Assembly (NCBI GenBank): GCA_019456305.1
Contig: VRUD01000006.1
Coordinates: 1-64,000, forward strand
Source: Cytophagales bacterium
GTDB lineage: Bacteria > Bacteroidota > Bacteroidia > Cytophagales > VRUD01
Reading direction: 5' to 3'
DNA length: 64,000 nucleotides
Each line of letters begins with the position of its first letter. Positions within the stretch are counted from its first letter, which is position 1. The translations under genes and the position numbers were made by a program. The notes under the pieces are model-generated. The model worked only from the letters and a program-made list of their open reading frames with translations. It was not told where the DNA came from and ran no database searches. Below, one piece after another: positions 16,080-24,784 of the stretch.

Positions 16080-16451
16080 TCAGATAGCTTCCATATCTTT
16101 TTTAAATCTTTCAATAACTTCCTCCGGTTTAATTATTACAGGGGGGAATGTTTCTATTACCATTTTTATCACATCAATAAATTGCTGCTTCATTTCGCTG
16201 GTAAAATGCTGACTACCAAGTTTCATAGAATGAATTGCCCAGTTGTAGGTAGTTTCAAAATCTTTCTTATTCTTTTTTAAAATATTAAAAATAATTTCAG
16301 AATAGTCGAAGTCAATGTTATGTTTCCTGACTTCTTCTGTTATAATATCGTGCAGCTTTTTCTTATCTTCTTTTTGGATTTGGTCATCGGCTCTGGCAAC
16401 CGCATAAGCCAGCCGTCCTAAAGCATAATATATATGTTGTTTTGTGTCCAT
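16080..16451 (-). CDS. TerB-like alpha-helical protein
   Basis: A 123-aa all-helical acidic protein. The start 'YYALGRLAYAVARADDQIQKEDKKKLHDII' is typical of TerB-like (tellurite-resistance B) domains, with the acidic 'ADDQIQKED' that can bind metal in that fold. No signal peptide. Functions in this family are poorly defined. It precedes the PAS kinase on the same strand and may share its transcript. Confidence 0.6.
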   Translation of the reverse strand: MDTKQHIYYALGRLAYAVARADDQIQKEDKKKLHDIITEEVRKHNIDFDYSEIIFNILKKNKKDFETTYNWAIHSMKLGSQHFTSEMKQQFIDVIKMVIETFPPVIIKPEEVIERFKKDMEAI

Positions 16452-16565
16452 TAATTTTCAGATTTAATAATGATTTAGCGTCTTGGCGAGAAAAAACGGA
16501 AAATCTGAATGATGCAAATGTGGAATGAAGGTAAATAGGATAATATGATGCCTATCAATCAAAAA

Positions 16566-16581
16566 ACTGATCTTTATCAGT
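16566..16581. promoter_or_regulatory. Perfect Fnr-like palindrome ACTGAT-CTTT-ATCAGT
   Basis: 6-bp perfect arms with a 4-bp spacer, close to the Fnr/Crp-type TTGAT-N4-ATCAA. It lies 85 bp upstream of a second site before the radical SAM gene. No -7 box stands at the usual 36.5-bp distance on either strand, so it may be an auxiliary site. Confidence 0.5.
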
Positions 16582-16652
16582 ATTTTAATTTCATCACTTC
16601 GTCTAACAAGTCTTTTTTATTTACCGGAAAATCTCACAATCAAGGATTTTAT

Positions 16653-16701
16653 TGACTTATGTCATATTATATTATTCCTGGACCCACTACACTTGCATTT
16701 T
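16653..16701 (+). promoter_or_regulatory. Radical SAM gene promoter with Fnr-like palindrome at -42.5
   Basis: TGAC-TTAT-GTCA (16653-16664) is a perfect core palindrome. TACACTTG (16688-16695) is one base off the -7 box, and the centre-to-box distance is 36.5 bp. The ATG at 16718 follows shortly after the expected start of transcription. Confidence 0.55.
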
Positions 16702-16717
16702 TCTTTAAAAATGAACC

Positions 16718-18025
16718 ATGCAAAAAAAGATATTACTCATCTCTCCGGGTATATCCCCTAAAACACGTACCCCATTTGCTTTAAGAATTCCTGAAATTGC
16801 TCTTTGTATGATCGCTGCGTTCACTCCAAAAGAATTTGAAGTGGAGATAATTGAGGAGGAGCTTGAAGATATTGACTTTGATACAGCATGTGATATTGTA
16901 GGTATTAGCTGTATGACGGCTAATGCTCCCCGTGCTTATGAAGTGGGCAAAGAATTTAAGAAAAGAGGTAAGACGGTTGTTTTTGGAGGAATGCACCCTA
17001 CTGTTTTGCCTGATGAAGCGCTTCAATATGGAGATACTGTTGTGATAGGTGAAGCAGAAGGGGCATGGGAGAATCTTTTGGCAGACTACCTGGAGGGCGA
17101 ACTGAAACCTACCTACAGCAATTTTCAACCCAATGTATCCAATTATCCTTTGCCAAAGCGAGATATGACAAGGAAAAAAGGGTTGTTTGATGTGAAACCC
17201 ATACTAACAACAAGAGGCTGCCCATATAACTGTGAATTCTGCTGTGTTACTGAATTTTATGGAACCAAATTGCGTCATATACCGCCTGCCAGAGTAGTTG
17301 AAGATATTATTGTATCTAAAGGAAAAATGTTCTTGTTTTTAGATGATAATATCATTGGCCATCCTAAGTATGCCAAAGAGCTCTTTCGGGCGATTGCCCA
17401 CCTGAATATAAAATGGGTAGGGCAGGCATCCGTCTCTTTTGTAAAAGATACAGAGCTTATGAAATTGGCAAGAGAAAGCGGCTGCGGGGGGCTTTTCTTT
17501 GGCGTGGAATCTGTTTCCACAACTCAGTTGAAGAAGATGAGAAAAAGCATAAAAGATATATCTGATATTGAAGAGGCAATTAAAAGAGTAAAAGACCTGG
17601 GCATTCACTTCCATGCCTCCATGGTCTTTGGATTTGATGACGATACTGAGGCCATCTTTGACGAGACCCTGGAATTTCTTATGAGGAATAAAATAGGAAC
17701 CGGTTCATACAATGTTCTAACCCCGTATCCCGGTACACAGATATACAAACGGTTTAAAAAAGAAAGGCGGCTTCTTACCGAAAACTGGAAATATTATGAC
17801 CACAATACAGTCGTGTTTAAACCCAAAAACATGACTCCTATGCAACTTGCCGAAGGCCATCTTAAAATGAGGCAGGAACTTTACAGGTTTAGCTCTATAG
17901 CAGAAAGATTTCCGGGGAATTTAAGCCACCCATTACTTTACTTAGCAATGAATTTTGGTGGCAGAGCTGCTAATAAGAAATTAGCAAATGGTTTGTATAA
18001 GAGAATGGAGGAGATACTGATTTGA
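16718..18025 (+). CDS. B12-binding-domain radical SAM protein
   Basis: 435 aa. The first ~125 residues are a cobalamin-binding-type Rossmann domain ('VGISCMTANAPRAYEVGKEFKKRGKTVVFGGMHPT'). A radical SAM core has C168-x3-C172-x2-C175 for the 4Fe-4S cluster, followed by 'FFGVESVS' and 'HASMVFGFDDDT'. Such proteins catalyse methyl transfers or ring rearrangements with B12; the substrate cannot be read here. The gene stands alone between convergent palindromes. Its promoter carries the same Fnr-like site as nar and Moco, linking it to anaerobic growth. Confidence 0.8.
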   Translation: MQKKILLISPGISPKTRTPFALRIPEIALCMIAAFTPKEFEVEIIEEELEDIDFDTACDIVGISCMTANAPRAYEVGKEFKKRGKTVVFGGMHPTVLPDEALQYGDTVVIGEAEGAWENLLADYLEGELKPTYSNFQPNVSNYPLPKRDMTRKKGLFDVKPILTTRGCPYNCEFCCVTEFYGTKLRHIPPARVVEDIIVSKGKMFLFLDDNIIGHPKYAKELFRAIAHLNIKWVGQASVSFVKDTELMKLARESGCGGLFFGVESVSTTQLKKMRKSIKDISDIEEAIKRVKDLGIHFHASMVFGFDDDTEAIFDETLEFLMRNKIGTGSYNVLTPYPGTQIYKRFKKERRLLTENWKYYDHNTVVFKPKNMTPMQLAEGHLKMRQELYRFSSIAERFPGNLSHPLLYLAMNFGGRAANKKLANGLYKRMEEILI

Positions 18026-18039
18026 AATGCCTAAAATAC

Positions 18040-18126
18040 GGCTAAATCTCATTTTGATGTGCTGGGGATTACTTTTATTATTGTAGTATAATTATTTCAC
18101 GTAGCACATCAAAATGAAATTTAGCC
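18040..18126. repeat. 24-bp near-perfect inverted repeat
   Basis: 18040-18063 and 18103-18126 are inverted copies with one mismatch (GGCTAAATCTCATTTTGATG...), separated by 39 bp, downstream of the radical SAM gene. Confidence 0.9.
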
Positions 18127-18128
18127 TA

Positions 18129-18180
18129 AAATACTTAAAATGCCTATCCCGAGTACTCGGGATAGGCATTTTAAGTATTT
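18129..18180. terminator. 52-bp perfect palindrome between convergent genes
   Basis: 26-bp arms, centre CCGAGT/ACTCGG, ending 2 bp before the stop of the convergent Crp/Fnr gene. It could form a long hairpin on either transcript and act as a bidirectional terminator. The CCCGAGTACTCGGG core recurs elsewhere, including inside genes. Confidence 0.75.
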
Positions 18181-18182
18181 CT

Positions 18183-18905
18183 TCAAGGATCATAAACATT
18201 AGACGGCCTTATAATTTCCCGGATCTTTTCCAGATCTAAAATTTTGATCTTTTTTTCGATTTTAGTGATCAGACCTTCATTTGCAAAATTGGTTAATTGG
18301 CGGATAACCTGTTCAGGAACAGTACCCGCAATGCTGGCTATTTCCTGCCTTGTTAGACCGGCATTTATTATTGAATTATCTGTAGTACCATATGCTTCTG
18401 CTATAAACAGCAAGGCGTCTGCCACCTTTTCTCTCACTGACATCTGGGCCATATTTCTCAGCCTTTTTTCAATTCTTTTTAGTTCTTCGGCATAGAACAT
18501 CAGCAGGTGAAACATCAAATCAGGATTAGATCTTAAAATATTGAAAAAAAACTGATTTTCTATAAAACAAAGGTTGGCGCCTTCTAATGCAACAACTGAT
18601 ATTGAATAAATCAGATGCTCGCCATATCCCCTGTGTCCTACAATATCACCTGGTTTGGCGAGCCGGATAATTTGTTCTCTGAACATATCCACGATCCCTT
18701 CTTTATAAACTTTTACCTTACCGGAATAAATAAAATAAATACCCATAACAGCATTTCCCTCTTGTATTATTTTCTCTCCCTTTTTATATAATAAACAACT
18801 TTTATTCGTATCCATTTCAGAATACCATTTAGATGAACAGTATCTGTTTATGAAACAGCTCTTGTTAAGACAGGTTTCGCACTTTGGTATATCTGCTATT
18901 TTCAT
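18183..18905 (-). CDS. Crp/Fnr-family regulator with N-terminal Cys cluster
   Basis: 240 aa from Met 18905. It has a cNMP-type jelly roll (about 30-145) and a Crp HTH (about 165-225, 'TRQEIASIAGTVPEQVIRQL'). Near the N-terminus stands CETC-LNKS-C-FINRY-C, i.e. C-x2-C-x4-C-x5-C, identical in spacing to the gene at 2764. The frame continues to 18962, but those 19 residues are encoded by a CCCCGAATACTCGGGG repeat, so the shorter start is preferred. It lies just beyond the NO-repair gene ytfE, moaA and the nar genes on the same strand, a fitting place for an oxygen- or NO-responsive regulator. Confidence 0.8.
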   Translation of the reverse strand: MKIADIPKCETCLNKSCFINRYCSSKWYSEMDTNKSCLLYKKGEKIIQEGNAVMGIYFIYSGKVKVYKEGIVDMFREQIIRLAKPGDIVGHRGYGEHLIYSISVVALEGANLCFIENQFFFNILRSNPDLMFHLLMFYAEELKRIEKRLRNMAQMSVREKVADALLFIAEAYGTTDNSIINAGLTRQEIASIAGTVPEQVIRQLTNFANEGLITKIEKKIKILDLEKIREIIRPSNVYDP

Positions 18906-19058
18906 ACCCGATGCTAATATATGAACGCGCATAGAACGTAGCCCCGAATACTCGGGGTTCAATGCTTTGGCCTTTGTTATACGCTATACGCTTTGCGCTT
19001 ATATCCAATACTCATTGTATTTACAAAAAAATCATTACCTTCCCTAACCTACCATTCT

Positions 19059-19781
19059 CTAAGGATTCGTAAACCTGGTTTCCAGGGTAATTGCCTTGGG
19101 AAAAAGGATATTATTCTCTAAATGGATATGCCGGTGCAGATCTTCTTCAAACTCCTTTAATTTGAAATAAGAAACCTGGTAAGTATTGCACGCATAGTCA
19201 GGTGGGATATACCCGTTGCTTAACTTTCTGATCTCTTTTATGACCTCTCCTGCATGGTCATGCTCCAGTTCCATCATTCTTATCGGGTTCTGCACTGTAC
19301 CGAAGGGAGGATGATCGATTGGGGTACAATTTGTTTCAGCCTCAGCCAACTGTTTAATATAAGGAAACAATATACTCTCTTCTTTCATCATGTGTTGATC
19401 GAGTTCTTCAGCGATCTCTTTGAACAATTCAGCAATCTGTACCACTTCAGGGTTGGCATTTCCATGTACTTTTGCAACTTTTTGAGTATATTCCAGCAAA
19501 AGTGGTATGTTATCTCTAACATATTTGTGATGCTCATTGACAATATAATCAACCAGCAAGTCCATGTTCCAATCCTTGAAATTTATCTGTTCAGGCGGGG
19601 GGCTTTTCTGTTCAATCTTACGGAGTTTATCTTTCAGGTCATCGTAATTAATTTTCTTTTTTTCACAAACTTCTTCCACTGTTCTTTTGCCCCCACAGCA
19701 AAAGTCAATACCGAAACTCCTGAAAACTTCGGCTTTGCGGTAATCATTGGATACCAATTCAGCGATTGTCTTATTGTTCAT
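19059..19781 (-). CDS. ytfE: Iron-sulfur cluster repair di-iron protein (YtfE/ScdA/RIC)
   Basis: 240 aa. An N-terminal ScdA-type domain has 'SFGIDFCCGGKRTVEE' (Cys-Cys-Gly-Gly), followed by a hemerythrin-like di-iron bundle with His/Glu ligands in 'NEHHKYVRDN', 'MMKEESILFPYI', 'MELEHDHAG' and 'HRHIHLENNILFP'. The family repairs Fe-S clusters damaged by nitric oxide. The start at Met 19781 gives the family N-terminus; a longer frame to 19838 would overlap moaA. It is the third gene of a hemerythrin-moaA-ytfE run. Nitrate respiration makes nitrite and NO, so the position is logical. Confidence 0.88.
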   Translation of the reverse strand: MNNKTIAELVSNDYRKAEVFRSFGIDFCCGGKRTVEEVCEKKKINYDDLKDKLRKIEQKSPPPEQINFKDWNMDLLVDYIVNEHHKYVRDNIPLLLEYTQKVAKVHGNANPEVVQIAELFKEIAEELDQHMMKEESILFPYIKQLAEAETNCTPIDHPPFGTVQNPIRMMELEHDHAGEVIKEIRKLSNGYIPPDYACNTYQVSYFKLKEFEEDLHRHIHLENNILFPKAITLETRFTNP

Positions 19782-19813
19782 AGTAGTTATTGTATAATTC
19801 TGCAAAAAACTCT

Positions 19814-20815
19814 TTAACCGCCAATGGCAGTCATACATCTTCCTCGCTCATAATCATGTTTGAAGGCGCGGTCATCCCAAGTATTCGGGGCCTTCAAATC
19901 AAATTGTTTCAATCCTCCTCTTTCTTTATATTTACGGGCAATACATTCAATGATAATCGGTTTTATATCCTTCCCATTTCTCAATGCTTGCAATAGATCA
20001 GCTTCATCATTAGAGAAAAGACAATTCTTTAATTTACCGTCAGCCGTCAGGCGAATGCGGTTACAGTCATTGCAGAAAGGCGCTGTAACGGAACTGATAA
20101 CTGCAAAGGTTCCGTCAAACCCTTTTACACGGTAACTTTTAGAAGTGCTGTTAGGAGCATCCTGTAATTTCTCTATGGTATAAATATCTTTAATCCTGCC
20201 GAGCATTTCCTTAAACGGTACAATTTTGTCCCGTTGCCATTGATTCCCGTTAAAAGGCATGAATTCAATAAAACGTACGTGGATGTTGCTGTTCCTTGTC
20301 CACTTTACGAAATCAACTATCTCATTTTCATTCATTCCCTTGATCACCACTGTATTAACTTTTACATGAAACCCCTCATTGATAAAAAGGTGGATGTTGG
20401 CAAGTGTTTTATAAAAGCAGTCCCTTTTGGTAATTGTCAGGAACTTGTCCTCATTAAGCGTATCCAAACTTACGTTCACCGATTTAGTACCGGCTTTTTT
20501 AAATGTATTGAGGTAGCTATCCAACAGATAGCCATTTGTAGTAATAGCAAGTTCTACCGGCAGTTTTCCCAATTGTTCAATAATATGAGCAGCATCCTTT
20601 CGTACAAGCGGCTCACCACCGGTCAGCCGGATCTTCTTTATACCCAGTTCGACAAAAACTTTTGCTATTTCAAGTATTTCATCCCGGGTGAGTAATTGAT
20701 CATGGGGAAGAAAGCAACTATTTTCAGGCATGCAATACACACACTTGAAATTGCATTTATCAGTCAGAGAAATGCGCAGATAATCGTGGGGCCTTCCGAA
20801 TGCGTCCTTTAACAT
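19814..20815 (-). CDS. moaA: MoaA, GTP 3',8-cyclase
   Basis: 333 aa. A radical SAM enzyme for the first Moco step. N-terminal C21-x3-C25-x2-C28 (CNFKCVYC) and a C-terminal C-x2-C-x13-C (CNDCNRIRL...C) hold the two 4Fe-4S clusters; the chain ends with the essential Gly-Gly ('MTAIGG'). A stretch just before the end, about residues 308-322, is encoded across a CCCAAGTATTCGGGG repeat and has no counterpart in the usual family C-terminus. It sits in an operon with a hemerythrin protein and ytfE, apart from the other Moco genes, which are 10 kb away. Confidence 0.92.
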   Translation of the reverse strand: MLKDAFGRPHDYLRISLTDKCNFKCVYCMPENSCFLPHDQLLTRDEILEIAKVFVELGIKKIRLTGGEPLVRKDAAHIIEQLGKLPVELAITTNGYLLDSYLNTFKKAGTKSVNVSLDTLNEDKFLTITKRDCFYKTLANIHLFINEGFHVKVNTVVIKGMNENEIVDFVKWTRNSNIHVRFIEFMPFNGNQWQRDKIVPFKEMLGRIKDIYTIEKLQDAPNSTSKSYRVKGFDGTFAVISSVTAPFCNDCNRIRLTADGKLKNCLFSNDEADLLQALRNGKDIKPIIIECIARKYKERGGLKQFDLKAPNTWDDRAFKHDYERGRCMTAIGG

Positions 20816-20826
20816 CTTGAGTATTA

Positions 20827-21516
20827 TTAATAATGATCAAACCGCGGCAATTGCTCCTCCATCTCATCAAATTCACTCTGTGTAATATATTTATGTGCAA
20901 GCGAGAAGACGATTGTGTCTTCACGGAAAATATGTAAGTGTATCAATTCTACCAAGGCCTTGCCCTGTTCTATGGCGGCATCCAACACTACAACACGTGA
21001 TGTATGATCCGGAAGGCGTGCAGCTAATCCAAAAAAGTTAAATGTTACAGCAGCAAGCTGCAATATTTTACTGTGATCATCTTCCAGCATATCCACAGCA
21101 GTTTTATGGAAAAGCCCCTTACTGTGTTCCCCTTTTTCAATGAGTCGTTTGTTTAATAAGGGAAATAAAATTTTTTCCTCTTTTGTATTGTGATGTAATT
21201 TTTTGTTATCCAGTAATTTAAAAAATTCAGCTAATCCGTAGTTAACTTCTTTATTAATTCCCTTTTTCTGAATTTGTGTCAGTATTTCTTCAAATTCTTT
21301 TAATTCATTTGAACATACTTTATGCTCACTCATTAGCTTCTGCAGGAAAGGAGGCATTTCCTCATACGGCACGGCTTCATCATTGGGTGGTGAATACGCA
21401 TCAGGCGGATCCATGGGCGAAAATTCTTCCTGCTCCGTTTGCTTTTCAACCATCTTTTTCAGAGGATCAATATTGTTGAGATTTTTTAAGTTTGATTTGT
21501 CAGGTACATGTTTCAT
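20827..21516 (-). CDS. Hemerythrin (HHE) domain protein
   Basis: 229 aa with a Pro/acid-rich N-terminal region (to about residue 60), then a four-helix hemerythrin-type bundle with paired His/Glu motifs: 'SEHKVCSNEL', 'KLHHNTKEEKILFPLL', 'MLEDDHSKILQL' and 'LIHLHIFREDTIVF'. It has the fold of YtfE but no ScdA Cys motif. Such proteins bind O2 or NO or store iron. It is first in the moaA-ytfE operon, preceded by a perfect 7-bp inverted repeat. Confidence 0.8.
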   Translation of the reverse strand: MKHVPDKSNLKNLNNIDPLKKMVEKQTEQEEFSPMDPPDAYSPPNDEAVPYEEMPPFLQKLMSEHKVCSNELKEFEEILTQIQKKGINKEVNYGLAEFFKLLDNKKLHHNTKEEKILFPLLNKRLIEKGEHSKGLFHKTAVDMLEDDHSKILQLAAVTFNFFGLAARLPDHTSRVVVLDAAIEQGKALVELIHLHIFREDTIVFSLAHKYITQSEFDEMEEQLPRFDHY

Positions 21517-21538
21517 TTTTGAAATATTCGGTTGATTA

Positions 21539-21555
21539 GTTACAATGATTGTAAC
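21539..21555. promoter_or_regulatory. Operator-like palindrome GTTACAA-TGA-TTGTAAC
   Basis: Perfect 7-bp arms with a 3-bp spacer, 23 bp upstream of the hemerythrin gene. It differs from the TGAY-N4-RTCA boxes. Its closeness to the start fits a repressor site, but the cognate factor is unknown. Confidence 0.5.
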
Positions 21556-21585
21556 CGTTCACAGTGTCAAAAGACGCAATAAAAC

Positions 21586-21668
21586 TTCTCGCAAAGCCGC
21601 AAAGGGTTTAAAGGGCGCAAAGAAAAAAAAATAAAAAAAACTTTGCGTTCTTTGCGGCTTTGCGAGAA
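21586..21668. repeat. Inverted repeat of the CTTTGCG family
   Basis: TTCTCGCAAAGCCGCAAAG (21586-21604) pairs perfectly with 21650-21668, with a further inner CGCAAAG/CTTTGCG pair. A related element lies at 34471-34549. Confidence 0.9.
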
Positions 21669-21746
21669 AATAATCTTTACTGTGAACGCTTACCAATGAT
21701 TCTTATGCAAATATCCACAGCGTCAACTAACAAACTATGATATTCG

Positions 21747-23099
21747 TCAGATTTTGAAGTGAGGGTTCACCACCAGCATCACCCAGCCCCAGTTACTGAT
21801 CACATTGGTTTTTCCACCTTTTAATGCAACAAGAGAATTGGTCCCAAACATTTGAGAATAACCGGCTTTTAGAACTACGCTTTTGGCAATAATATATCCA
21901 GCGGTAAGGTCAATTTCAGTACCCAGACCTACCTTCATTGCAGTATATTTACCGCTGTTTGCTAACTCCTTACTGTCAAGTATATCGGCAGCAGCAGAGA
22001 AAAAATGCAGGTCAGCGCCCAGAAAATACTTATTTGTTTTATATTTTGCCTTAAAAAAAATATCTTGTAAACCCACACTGCCAATATGGTTCCCAACATA
22101 GAAATAATCCATGTAGCCGTTAAATTTATGATTGGTGCCATAGAAAGGGGTGAATGAGTTGTTAACTTTATTGCTTGTGTCGGTTTGGCTGGTTCCGGAT
22201 AATAATTCAAAACCGGCAGTTAAAGTCAATTTATCTATAATTTTATAGGATACATCTAATTGTAAGTCGTAAGCGCTAATATTTTGCCCTGCACCTTTTC
22301 CACCTTTACCCATTTGGTAGTAGAAGGCTCCATTTGCAGCTAACTTATCTTTTTTATATGAAATCCTCGGGCCTATTGTCTGGCTAAAATTAACTTGATT
22401 AGTTGTGTCATAATTTAAAGAATCAATTTGGGTTATTTTTGTTCCCTGCAAACCATTATTCAAAAACAAAAAGCCTACCTTAGTATTTAAAGAATCAAAT
22501 GATTTGTGCAGCCATAAAAATTGCATTACTTTATAATTTGCTACGGTATAAAAATTGCCTGCAGAAGCAGATTCGTCCTGGTTATAAGCTAACCCTAAAT
22601 GTGCTTTGATAAAACCGTTATATTTAAACAATGCCAGATCATGGCTTCTTGCCTGTTGCACCCATCCTACATCTCCAAAAATTCTATGGTCATCATACAC
22701 CAATTCCTGCCTGCCTGCTTTCAAAGAGAATTTATCAGAAAATAAGACTTCTGCCCATGCCTGGTGAATTGAGATCAAACCATCTGCGACATTTAATTGC
22801 TTTTGACTGCCCCAGGTTCTTACATCCTGGATTGTTATACCAACTTTGAAATTTTCATCCTTGTAATTTAAATTCAACCTGGTTCTTTGATCGGTAAAGA
22901 AGGCAGCATCCTGAGCAGAATCTGCAAGGGCTTTGTAGCCGTGGCGGTATTCTGTACGCGGCCTGATCTCACCTGTTAATGTAAACTGCCCATAAGTTGC
23001 TGCAACAGGTATTGCCAATATTACAGCAACAATACTTGTTTTGATAAACTTTATGAATTTGTTATATGTTATTTGTTTGTTTGTTATAAAGTTTTTCAT
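21747..23099 (-). CDS. Outer-membrane porin, alginate-export-like
   Basis: 450 aa with a signal peptide ending near TYGQ. 'GEIRPRTEYRHGY', 'RTRLNLNYKDENFKVGITIQDVRTWG' and 'KAGRQELVYDDHRIFG' match the alginate-export/OprD-like barrel family often found with nar genes in Bacteroidota. It probably allows nitrate or nitrite across the outer membrane; this is inferred from its place 9 bp downstream of narK. Confidence 0.7.
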   Translation of the reverse strand: MKNFITNKQITYNKFIKFIKTSIVAVILAIPVAATYGQFTLTGEIRPRTEYRHGYKALADSAQDAAFFTDQRTRLNLNYKDENFKVGITIQDVRTWGSQKQLNVADGLISIHQAWAEVLFSDKFSLKAGRQELVYDDHRIFGDVGWVQQARSHDLALFKYNGFIKAHLGLAYNQDESASAGNFYTVANYKVMQFLWLHKSFDSLNTKVGFLFLNNGLQGTKITQIDSLNYDTTNQVNFSQTIGPRISYKKDKLAANGAFYYQMGKGGKGAGQNISAYDLQLDVSYKIIDKLTLTAGFELLSGTSQTDTSNKVNNSFTPFYGTNHKFNGYMDYFYVGNHIGSVGLQDIFFKAKYKTNKYFLGADLHFFSAAADILDSKELANSGKYTAMKVGLGTEIDLTAGYIIAKSVVLKAGYSQMFGTNSLVALKGGKTNVISNWGWVMLVVNPHFKI

Positions 23100-23108
23100 A
23101 AATTTGTA

Positions 23109-24710
23109 TTAACAATCAATTCCGGAATTTTTTCTATCATAATACCACCAATTTAATATCAGGCAAATGACATAATACATTGCAAAACCATACAAAGCTA
23201 ATTCAGGAGTACCGGCCTGTATCTGCTGTCCGAAGACCTTGGGAATAATAAAAGCGCCATAAGCAGCAATGGCAGATGTCCAGCCTAGAACAGGTCCTGC
23301 TTGTTCTTTACTAAAGATATAGGGTATGCTTCTAAATGTTGATCCATTTCCAATGCCTGTTGTAATGAACAAGATCATAAAACAGCCAAAAAACGGCCAC
23401 CAGTACGTTTCGGGGGTTGCACTTTCTTTTGCTTGTAAAACGAAGTAGGCAACAGCCAGAGCAGCTATTATCTGAGCGCCAGTACTATAAGCGGTAACTC
23501 TTGAACCGCTGCCTGTTTTATCTGATAACCAGCCGCCTACCGGGCGAACCAATGCTCCTAATGCCGGACCAATAAATACCCAAGCGAGAAAGTTGGGTGC
23601 GTTTGGATTAATATAGGTAGGGTCAGCAGAATTTGAGTAAACAAACACATCCTGGCAAAGCTTAGGGAATGCTGCAGAGAAACCGATAAAAGAACCAAAG
23701 GTCATTGTATAGATTATGGTCATTACCCAGTTATGCTTTTCACTGAAAATTGAAAACTGTTTCTTTAAGCTTTCCTTTATCTCTCCGGGAGACAAATATT
23801 TCATTAACATAACGGTAAGTATAACAACGACAGGTAATACTATCCACATGTTAATACCCAAGCCCACCAACAAATATGCACCGGTAAATGCCGAGATAAG
23901 GCCCAACATAATTAAAAATAAGGTTTTACCTATGCCCTGAACTGTACCTGGAAGTTTGGGTGTACCTGTTACAACATTATTCATCCCGAAAAAGGCAGCG
24001 ATTGCCGATATTATTAACACCGGAACCCATACCCATCCGGCATTTTGAACTCCACTTAATGCTTCCCCTATTATTTTCTTGCCACCCTCTCCAATAGCGC
24101 TAAATATGAATATACCAGTAACCCATGGGATGGTTTTTTGCATAATACCGACACCGAGATTGCCAATTCCTGCATTTAACCCAAGTGATGTACCCTGAAC
24201 TTTCTTAGGAAAGAAATAACTAATATTACTCATGGAAGATGCAAAGTTTCCGCCTCCAAAACCTGAAAGCACTGCATATATTGCAAATGTCATATAGGAT
24301 GTATTTATGTCCTGTAAAGCAAAACCAACACCCATAACCGGCATTATTAATAAAGAGGTTGTTACGAAAATAACGTTACGTCCACCCCCAATTGCAATCA
24401 GAAATGAGTTAGGAATGCGCAGCGTTGCTCCGGCAAGTCCGGCAATTGCAGGCAAAGTATAGTACAACGAATTTATCTCTTTTAATTTTTCAGTAATTTG
24501 ATCGGGACTCATGCCATCCGTGATCATACCAAAGTTATATCCATACTTTTTTAATTGTGTAGCAATAATGCCCCACATGATCCATACAGCAAATGCTAAT
24601 AATAATGCAGGAATAGATATCAATAGATTTTTTGTTGCTATTTTTTTTCCTGTGGATTCCCAGAAGTGTTCATCTTCAACGTCCCATTTTTCAATATTTA
24701 CTTTAGCCAT
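23109..24710 (-). CDS. narK: NarK-type nitrate/nitrite transporter (MFS), second copy
   Basis: 533 aa, about 12 membrane helices. The MFS nitrate motif appears in 'VLSGFGGGNFASSMSNISYFFPKKVQGTSLGLNAGIGNLGVG' and 'GFSAAFPKLCQD'. The family moves nitrate in and nitrite out, by proton symport or antiport. It lies between a porin gene (9 bp) and the other narK (74 bp, with a palindromic repeat). Two adjacent NarK proteins of different subtype are common in denitrifiers, often one for uptake and one for exchange. Confidence 0.88.
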   Translation of the reverse strand: MAKVNIEKWDVEDEHFWESTGKKIATKNLLISIPALLLAFAVWIMWGIIATQLKKYGYNFGMITDGMSPDQITEKLKEINSLYYTLPAIAGLAGATLRIPNSFLIAIGGGRNVIFVTTSLLIMPVMGVGFALQDINTSYMTFAIYAVLSGFGGGNFASSMSNISYFFPKKVQGTSLGLNAGIGNLGVGIMQKTIPWVTGIFIFSAIGEGGKKIIGEALSGVQNAGWVWVPVLIISAIAAFFGMNNVVTGTPKLPGTVQGIGKTLFLIMLGLISAFTGAYLLVGLGINMWIVLPVVVILTVMLMKYLSPGEIKESLKKQFSIFSEKHNWVMTIIYTMTFGSFIGFSAAFPKLCQDVFVYSNSADPTYINPNAPNFLAWVFIGPALGALVRPVGGWLSDKTGSGSRVTAYSTGAQIIAALAVAYFVLQAKESATPETYWWPFFGCFMILFITTGIGNGSTFRSIPYIFSKEQAGPVLGWTSAIAAYGAFIIPKVFGQQIQAGTPELALYGFAMYYVICLILNWWYYDRKNSGIDC

Positions 24711-24744
24711 GATTTTAGTTTTTTGTTGTTAGTTTTTAGTTACA

Positions 24745-24782
24745 AATTTGTAGAGACGTTGCATGCAACGTCTCTACAAATT
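24745..24782. repeat. 38-bp perfect palindrome between the two narK genes
   Basis: The core GTAGAGACGTTGCA/TGCAACGTCTCTAC is the same as that within moeA at 5609-5666. Confidence 0.95.
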
Positions 24783-24784
24783 GA

